Below, in pieces: positions 57,626 to 64,000 of a stretch of 64,000 nt of DNA. The position numbers were made by a program, and so were the translations under genes. The notes under the pieces are model-generated. The model was not told the origin of the DNA and searched no databases. It was given only the letters and a program-made list of their open reading frames with translations. Numbering within the stretch: the first letter of the stretch is position 1; each line of letters begins with the position of its first letter. Source of the DNA: Phoronis australis (Eukaryota > Phoronida > Phoronidae); assembly GCA_002633005.1 (NCBI GenBank), contig NMRA01000505.1, positions 93,615-157,614 on the forward strand, written 5' to 3'.

Positions 57626-60600
57626 TCATTTCTTTTCAGCAGAAAGCTTCATGGATGACATTTTATCCTCCAGTAACTGATTGTGAAGATTCATCAAACC
57701 TTTGAAGTACTTGACTGTGCGAACTTTCAGGTCCAGTGTGGCATTTTCATCACAGACAAACGTAGTCTTTGGATGTTGTTGGAATGCAGAGACGGTCCAC
57801 ATGTGGTTAACTCCCTCCTCAATGGCCTTGTGTAGGGCAAAGGCTTTGTGAGCACCCGTTATCAAGATCATGACCTGAATAAAATCGATTCAATAAAATT
57901 ATTTAAAGTTCCAGCAAGTGCTCATTAGTTGACGACAAAGTTGCAAATTTCAGATAAAAGTAATCAAGTTAGCAGTCATGAATCTTTCCATTGAAATAAT
58001 TATTGAAATGCATTTGGTCAATGGTGTTATCAAAGAAAATTAGAAAAGCAAAACGCAGAATACTAAAGAAGCAAAACAAAGAGTTCCACCTCAAAAATTA
58101 ATCAAAATAAAGGTGGCGCTGCAACGAATGGCAATAACAAAAAGACGGTCACTTAACACAATAATCAGCATTGGCACAAAACTAACAATTTTAGAGAAAG
58201 AGCGGCTCGCAAAAGGACTACCTGGCAATAGGACTACCTGGAAATAGGACTACCTGGCAATAGGACTACCTGGCAATAGGACTACCTGGCAATAGGACTA
58301 TCCAATCAACTTCGAGTCACATGAGTCTGCATTTGGTCCCAAGATTTGATTATCCAGTCACTGTCAGTTAGGAAATTGGATTGAAATGGTCAGAAGAGAT
58401 AATTCATGAGTCAGGACATGTAATGGTGTCTCCACCCAAAGTAAAAAAGCATCACATTTCACACCGTAAAAGTAAATTTTCTTGTTTTACTCACCTGGCA
58501 GTGTGATGTCATAGTATGAACACAATGACACTAAGCTGGTCCACAAAAAACATGATAATTGTTTTAACAATTAAATAACTTACCTCCTTAGCATCCATGA
58601 CAGTTCCCACACCAACTGTCAAGGCTTCCTTAGGAACCTGAGACAGGTCGCCACCAAAGAATCTAGCGTTAGCCTCGATGGTGTCCACAGCTAGAGTCTT
58701 AATCCTTGTGCGTGATACCAGACTAGATCCTGGTTCGTTAAATGCAATGTGACCATCAGGACCAATACCTGTAATACCAGCACAAAGATTGGTATTGTCT
58801 AAGTGGAAAGCTGCCAACACTCAAACAAGTGGGTCGTCTGGATATCAACTATATCATAAAGAGGAAATGTCCATTGCAACTCCTAAAATAATTAGATGAT
58901 TTATGATAGCGATCATTAAAAATCTATATCAATAGCAAACAAGAGTATGCTACATGTATGCAATATTACATTTAAAGATTTCTCATCTCAATGTGCTTCA
59001 CAAATTCTTGATGAAGGAAATCGAATGTGCCAACTAAGGCAAGTGTGAAATGAAATAAATGCATAACAAGGTGGCACTGAACACTAGCAATTCCAAAATA
59101 TTAAAATCTAGGTGTAGGCCAGGCTTGGGGGCATTTTTAGTTACTAGGTATTCCATGTAGGCCAAGTGAATGTGGTTGTTGACTTGGACCGCCCTTTTAA
59201 AAATCTTTATCCACCCCCCCTTTTAAAAATTACTGGATCTGCCCCTGTTGAGTAGGTATTTGGGACTGTTTCATGTAACTGGGCACAGACCCCTCCAGCT
59301 TGAGTGTAGAATGTCATAAGGTGTGAATTTTCAAAACAATGACCTGGACTCAACTTTGGATGGCATAAGAGGACAGTTTTTGGACATTGGTGTAGGAAAT
59401 ATTTGATGGTGGGGGGGAGAGTCTGTTAATTTTTCAATTTTATTTTAAAACAAAATTTGTTTGTTGAAGGTTTAATTATTCTTTAATTATTAGCACCTGG
59501 ACTAATGAGGGGGGGGGCAGAGAGCTATGTCCACCACAAACCTTTTGGTTGAGGGGCGACCGTCCGCCCATTATTACTTCTATCTCTTCTTCATCAGATC
59601 TTTCTCATGTTTATTACTTCCCTGACCCCCCTAGATGAAATCCTACAGGTTCTGTACCTGCCCACCCTCCAATCACCTCTGATTATTGACTCACCCTCTA
59701 GCTTATGATGTATTTCTCGTAATTTATATTACCTTTGCCCAAATTTTTTCTCGATTTACTCTATATTTTGCCTAATGTGTATTTTTCCAATACACTGCTC
59801 ATATTTTTTATTCTCAATATTGTAAACAAAGACCTTTCACAATTTTCAATTTGACAAATTAAAATCAGCCATGGTAATCGGCGCCTCGCATACTTCGTTG
59901 GCGCACAAATGCCCAGTAGGTGTTGCCACGGCCCATGACATGGTAATGGTCGCGGCCAAAGTGAAGTCTTGTTAATGTCTTTACTACCACTCTGTGCCAA
60001 GGCAAGAGTGAAATGGTGAAATAAATGTAACAAGCTACCACTCTGGCTAGAAGAGTTGAACACGCTGCACCGAAAGATTCCTTCAAGACCAAAATCTTGA
60101 AAAAAAAATTTTAGTATCTACAAAGTTTGCATAGAATTGTTTCTTAGTATAACAAAAACAACATATGCATCCAGTTTGAAGTTGTATTAAGAGTAAATTT
60201 ATTATGAAATCAAATATTTTAGTTTGACATCTGTTACTATTTTCTGGTTAATGAGTAAAAAATTCTCCTACATGTCTTTAAAAATGGTGTTGATTTTTGA
60301 GAATTGATTTTTCTGCAATGCATTGTTTGATATCAGCAGTGGATGTGTGCAATCATAGACAATTATAGTACATGGACCGCCAACTCCGTATATTTTCAAT
60401 GGATGAAATTTGGGATCTTACACATGAGCCGCGACGTCATTATTCACCAGCGACACCTGGCAAAATTAGCAAGTTTTAGTTCAGGAAAATATGTCGTCTG
60501 CTAATCATGGTCGGCTGTTGTGTGGTCGGGTGCTAAAAGTACTCACGATATCAACAGTTTTATTATTGGAAGACTTTCAACAGAGTTTCAATGCCAATTT

Positions 60601-61656
60601 CGTTGCACTGGACAGTAAAATAGATGCAAGATTTTTCCGTCACAACACACTAATACACAAGAAAATGTCGGAGTTGCAAATCTATTGTCTAATATCTATG
60701 GTGCAATGTACTGTTTGATGTCAGTGGTGGATGTGTGCAATGTCTTGTTCTTCTCTTGTTAAAGAGACTATAAACCACATTACGGCCAAGAAGAAAACTT
60801 TTAATTTGGACTACTGACTACTATAAAATTGGTCCCAACATTTTCCTTACTAAGTTGAGAAGTGATTTCTGGGTTTACAGAGAACTGAGATAGTTTGATA
60901 TTGCATGACAAGCCGACTTGTACAGCCTGGTCTAAAGCAATAATAAACTGACAGTTCTATCAAAGCCCTCAAAACAACTCTAACTACTTAAAGAAAAAAA
61001 ATGATCCATTTCGAAATAATGAGTGGTCTAAATTTAAATTTAAAAGTTAGTTTTTGTGATGGAAGGTGGGTTTATAACCATCTTGGTAAACTGAGAGCCT
61101 GACATGTTGAAAAGTAAGTCACCAATGCAATGCATTATCTACCTCCACAAAAGAGGAGAGCTCAATCAAGGATGGCTCTATTGCGCTTTCATTTTACACA
61201 GAATTGGAAAAAATGACCTCAAATTCACCCATCATGAATTCATAGCCACAGTAGTTGTCCATCACAACAGGGAATGACGGGGAATTCAATAAAAGGTTAA
61301 CAAGGAGGAACACTTATATTTGTTAGCAGGAATGGCAAGTCACATGACATGTCATGACAAGTCATGGCATGTCAATATTTCTGTAGGACTGTATGTCCAG
61401 CAGAATTAGCTGTGTCAAGTTGAAAGCAACATTTGACCAATTACTGTTCATGTGTAGCCAGATTAGCACAAACCTCCTATAAATAGTTGTATTCCACCTG
61501 ACTCCTTCATCTTTCGTTCAAATTCGTCACACTCAAACTCAAGGTCGGTGGCATTACCATCCAGTACGTGTGCATTTTGTGGATCAATGTCAATGTGTTT
61601 GAAGAAGTTTGTCCACATGTAGTTATGGTAACTCTCTGGATGAGTGCGTGGGAGGT
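57626..61656 (-). CDS. GNPDA: Glucosamine-6-phosphate isomerase (deaminase), last three exons
   Basis: Exons, read on the - strand: 61656-61474, 58768-58584, 57874-57626 (stop TAA). Phases are 1, 1 and 0, all consistent, giving about 205 codons. The enzyme turns glucosamine 6-phosphate into fructose 6-phosphate and ammonia in the cytosol, feeding amino sugars into glycolysis. The first visible exon reads [20 protein letters not shown], then [15 protein letters not shown]. The next has [20 protein letters not shown], which holds the catalytic Asp, His and Glu, and ANARFF. The last has [20 protein letters not shown] and [13 protein letters not shown]. All match animal GNPDA closely. The N-terminal 80 or so residues, with GLPTGSTP, were not found up to 63483, so they are in or past the N gap. 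Intron 61473-58769 contains a MITE and a THAP remnant. A purifying pattern is clear; this is a live gene. Confidence 0.95.
58215..58300 (+). repeat. 16-bp tandem repeat (ggactacctggcaata), GNPDA intron
   Basis: Five full units and a partial one, with one C-to-A variant. Confidence 0.95.
59112..59252. mobile_element. GGATCTGCCCCTG-type MITE copy, GNPDA intron
   Basis: It contains gttgacttggaccgcccttt and ends tactggatctgcccctg, matching 47010-47160. Confidence 0.6.
60375..60711 (+). pseudogene. THAP exon remnant joined to a repeat, GNPDA intron
   Basis: The 132 bp before ATG 60507 match 51021-51152. The frame reads MVGCCVVGC then TAA (60534-60536), where the sequence switches to the dispersed segment also found at 54618-54862. 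So only the first Cys pair of the THAP module is left. It is antisense to GNPDA and cannot code a THAP protein. Confidence 0.7.
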
Positions 61657-63483
61657 CTACAAATCAATTTTAAAATTAAACCAAGCAAATTGTCTCACTC
61701 GAAAATCTGCTCTCACTAGCAGAAAGGTACAAGAAAATATCTGTCACACAGTATCAGCATGGTAGTTTCAAGTTAGTTTGTTTTCTAAAGTAGGCATTAG
61801 ACAACAAGAGAGATTAGGGTGGGTATGCAGGGCTCGACATTAACGGTAGTCCGACTGCCCGGGACAACCAATTTGTTGGTCCAGACAAGCTCACGGCTGA
61901 GCAACTTGTGCGACAGGACAAGTTACATATAGTGAATTTTTGGAAACTATAATAGTAAATCTGAACGATCAGAACTTCTTCATAGCGGTGATAACTCACT
62001 TGTTTAGTCATCAGTGTCAGTAAGATGTGATGCAAATCGCCAAGGTGTTGTTTAGATTATGCAGGAGCTCATGATTGGACGCAATCCGACGCACTTGCAT
62101 TCGAATAGTTCTAGCCAAAGTGACGTGTTCTCATTTAAATACACAGCAGTATCTCACGTAATCTGGCAAAGTTTTGATTTTAGCTAGGTCCTAACGTAGT
62201 TCCGAGCGTTTTGTACGCACGCCAAGTTCCCGACCATTCATCTCATTTGTCTTGGTTAAATGCATGTTTTTAATGACTTTCATTTCTGACACCAAAATGG
62301 AAGCACCCAACCAAAGGCAAGAGCGCAAAAAATCAACTTGTAATTATCGCAAGTCCAACATTTTGTCCACGTTCCACGACAACAAAAACTTAATTTTTTT
62401 GAGCTTTTGATTCGCCTAATGACTTTTTACAAGATGCGTTTTTGCTTCATTATTTTGGCAGCTGACCGAGTACCCCTGTTGCCCAATAGTAGAATCTTCC
62501 GATTGTTGAGCACGTTCAACAGCGGTTTGCTTCGAACTCAAAAAGAAATATACAATGTAAATAAAATTTTAAATGTATTCAATAAGATCTGCCAATCATT
62601 AGCATGTATTTGGTTGCATAACTAGGTTCAAGTTATTCAGTAAGACCTGTCAATCACTAGCATGTGCTTGGTTGCCTAAGTGTCCAGTGGGAAGCAAATC
62701 TTTACACAATCGAGTGCTTCCCTTAAAAATACACCGCTAATTAGCGGAGTCTTGTTTAATTTATCTTTATTCTCAAGACACTTGCCCTACAGAACACACG
62801 ACTACCTGTAGGAATACTTTAGGTAGTTTACGTAAACACCCAATCACACTCAGGATCACAACACCAGTGTATCGTGTGAACAGGCCGTCGAAGATCGGTA
62901 TTTCAATCCCCCGGCTTATATTTTAACTGATATGCTTGAAGTCCGACGTCAGTGTACACTCCATCAGGGTAAAATCGGTCCTCCGTGCAGTAAGCAACAG
63001 CTGTTTGAAAAACTTTCGACTTTGACTGCCCATGCTCGGCTTACCGAACACGCACTGTTTTTTAGATTCCCAATTTAAGCGCCCTAGGTGGTAACGAGGA
63101 CGAGTACGGAAAGTCAAATTTCAATCATTTGCTCGTCAACACATTCTGACACTTGATCGTCACTTTATAATTTACGTATACGACTCATGTGTAGTAGCAG
63201 GAAGAGATAACCAGGAAGGGACAACTGTTTTAGCGCATTTTAACGTGATTTCAAACGTGATTTCAAAAGTAAATGTTCAAGTTATCTGGAATCCAAGCAT
63301 TATTTTTGAAAGATTAACTCTTTAGATATAAAATGACACCACTTTGGTCCTCAAAGACTGCATATTACTGGCACTGGGATGCTTTGAACGTGACATGTTT
63401 ACCCTTCCAAAAGATGCTTCTTCCCAGGCATGTACTCGGGCATGAGCCTCTTTTTTGAACCAACAGATGTCACTAACATATGC
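61657..63483. other. Upstream GNPDA intron sequence
   Basis: No exon with the GNPDA N-terminus (GLPTGSTP, NMDEY) was found. At 61827 the phrase gcagggctcgacattaacgg resembles the end of a widespread hAT-like repeat, but its other end is not seen. Confidence 0.5.
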
Positions 63484-64000
63484 NNNNNNNNNNNNNNNNN
63501 NNNNNNNNNNNNNNNNNNNNNNNNNNNNNNNNNNNNNNNNNNNNNNNNNNNNNNNNNNNNNNNNNNNNNNNNNNNNNNNNNNNNNNNNNNNNNNNNNNNN
63601 NNNNNNNNNNNNNNNNNNNNNNNNNNNNNNNNNNNNNNNNNNNNNNNNNNNNNNNNNNNNNNNNNNNNNNNNNNNNNNNNNNNNNNNNNNNNNNNNNNNN
63701 NNNNNNNNNNNNNNNNNNNNNNNNNNNNNNNNNNNNNNNNNNNNNNNNNNNNNNNNNNNNNNNNNNNNNNNNNNNNNNNNNNNNNNNNNNNNNNNNNNNN
63801 NNNNNNNNNNNNNNNNNNNNNNNNNNNNNNNNNNNNNNNNNNNNNNNNNNNNNNNNNNNNNNNNNNNNNNNNNNNNNNNNNNNNNNNNNNNNNNNNNNNN
63901 NNNNNNNNNNNNNNNNNNNNNNNNNNNNNNNNNNNNNNNNNNNNNNNNNNNNNNNNNNNNNNNNNNNNNNNNNNNNNNNNNNNNNNNNNNNNNNNNNNNN
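63484..64000. other. Assembly gap (N run)
   Basis: 517 N bases up to the window end. The gap may be longer than shown. Confidence 0.99.

Overview
This is nuclear DNA of an invertebrate metazoan, most likely marine. It is AT-rich, its genes have many introns with GT-AG borders, and the protein families are animal-specific: TRPC channels, a CA10/CA11-type carbonic anhydrase-related protein, SLC16 transporters and THAP and PHD zinc modules. The spaces between genes are filled with decayed retrotransposons, MITEs, tRNA-derived SINEs and minisatellites. I cannot fix the phylum from the sequence. Hemichordate, cephalochordate, lophotrochozoan and anthozoan all remain open. Two single N bases (24837, 54506) and an N gap (63484-64000) show a draft assembly.

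Five real genes can be modelled. (1) The 3' part of a monocarboxylate-transporter-like SLC16 gene, + strand, exons at 3758-4876 and 5256-5413. (2) A complete nine-exon gene for a secreted, catalytically dead carbonic anhydrase-related protein of the CA10/CA11 type, + strand, 13819-27545, 325 aa. (3) and (4) Two tandem TRPC-type cation channel genes on the - strand, A at 33628-30606 (799 aa) and B at 44275-38567 (792 aa), with the same three-exon layout, the same intron phases and a middle exon of exactly 168 bp in both. (5) The 3' part of glucosamine-6-phosphate isomerase (GNPDA), - strand, 61656-57626, whose first exons are not seen and may lie in or beyond the N gap. A short single-exon PHD-like protein (54043-54360) and a THAP-domain first exon (51153) are weaker candidates.

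Layout: 0-3.2 kb holds a HIRAN-like fragment and a decayed L1/Tx1-like LINE. 3.7-5.4 kb is the SLC16 gene. 5.4-13.7 kb is gene-free, with a MITE, a 420-bp-period array carrying CTCF-like motifs, an E-box minisatellite and other tandem repeats. 13.8-27.5 kb is the CARP gene, with MITEs, SINEs and a second HIRAN-like fragment in its introns. 28-30 kb is repeats. 30.6-44.3 kb is the TRPC pair, and between the two genes lies a 2.5-kb segment bounded by imperfect inverted repeats, with a mirror-image array of a 14-bp motif and a broken C2H2 zinc-finger gene. 44-57 kb is repeats, a Gypsy reverse-transcriptase relic, the THAP exon and the PHD-like ORF. 57-63.5 kb is GNPDA.

The genes show no sign of a shared pathway. 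The one clear functional cluster is the TRPC pair, where two similar subunits could be co-expressed and form heteromers. Most new interest is in the accessory DNA: the mirror-symmetric 14-bp motif array, the CTCF-like array, and a 64-bp duplication that places an upstream ORF directly before the CARP start codon.
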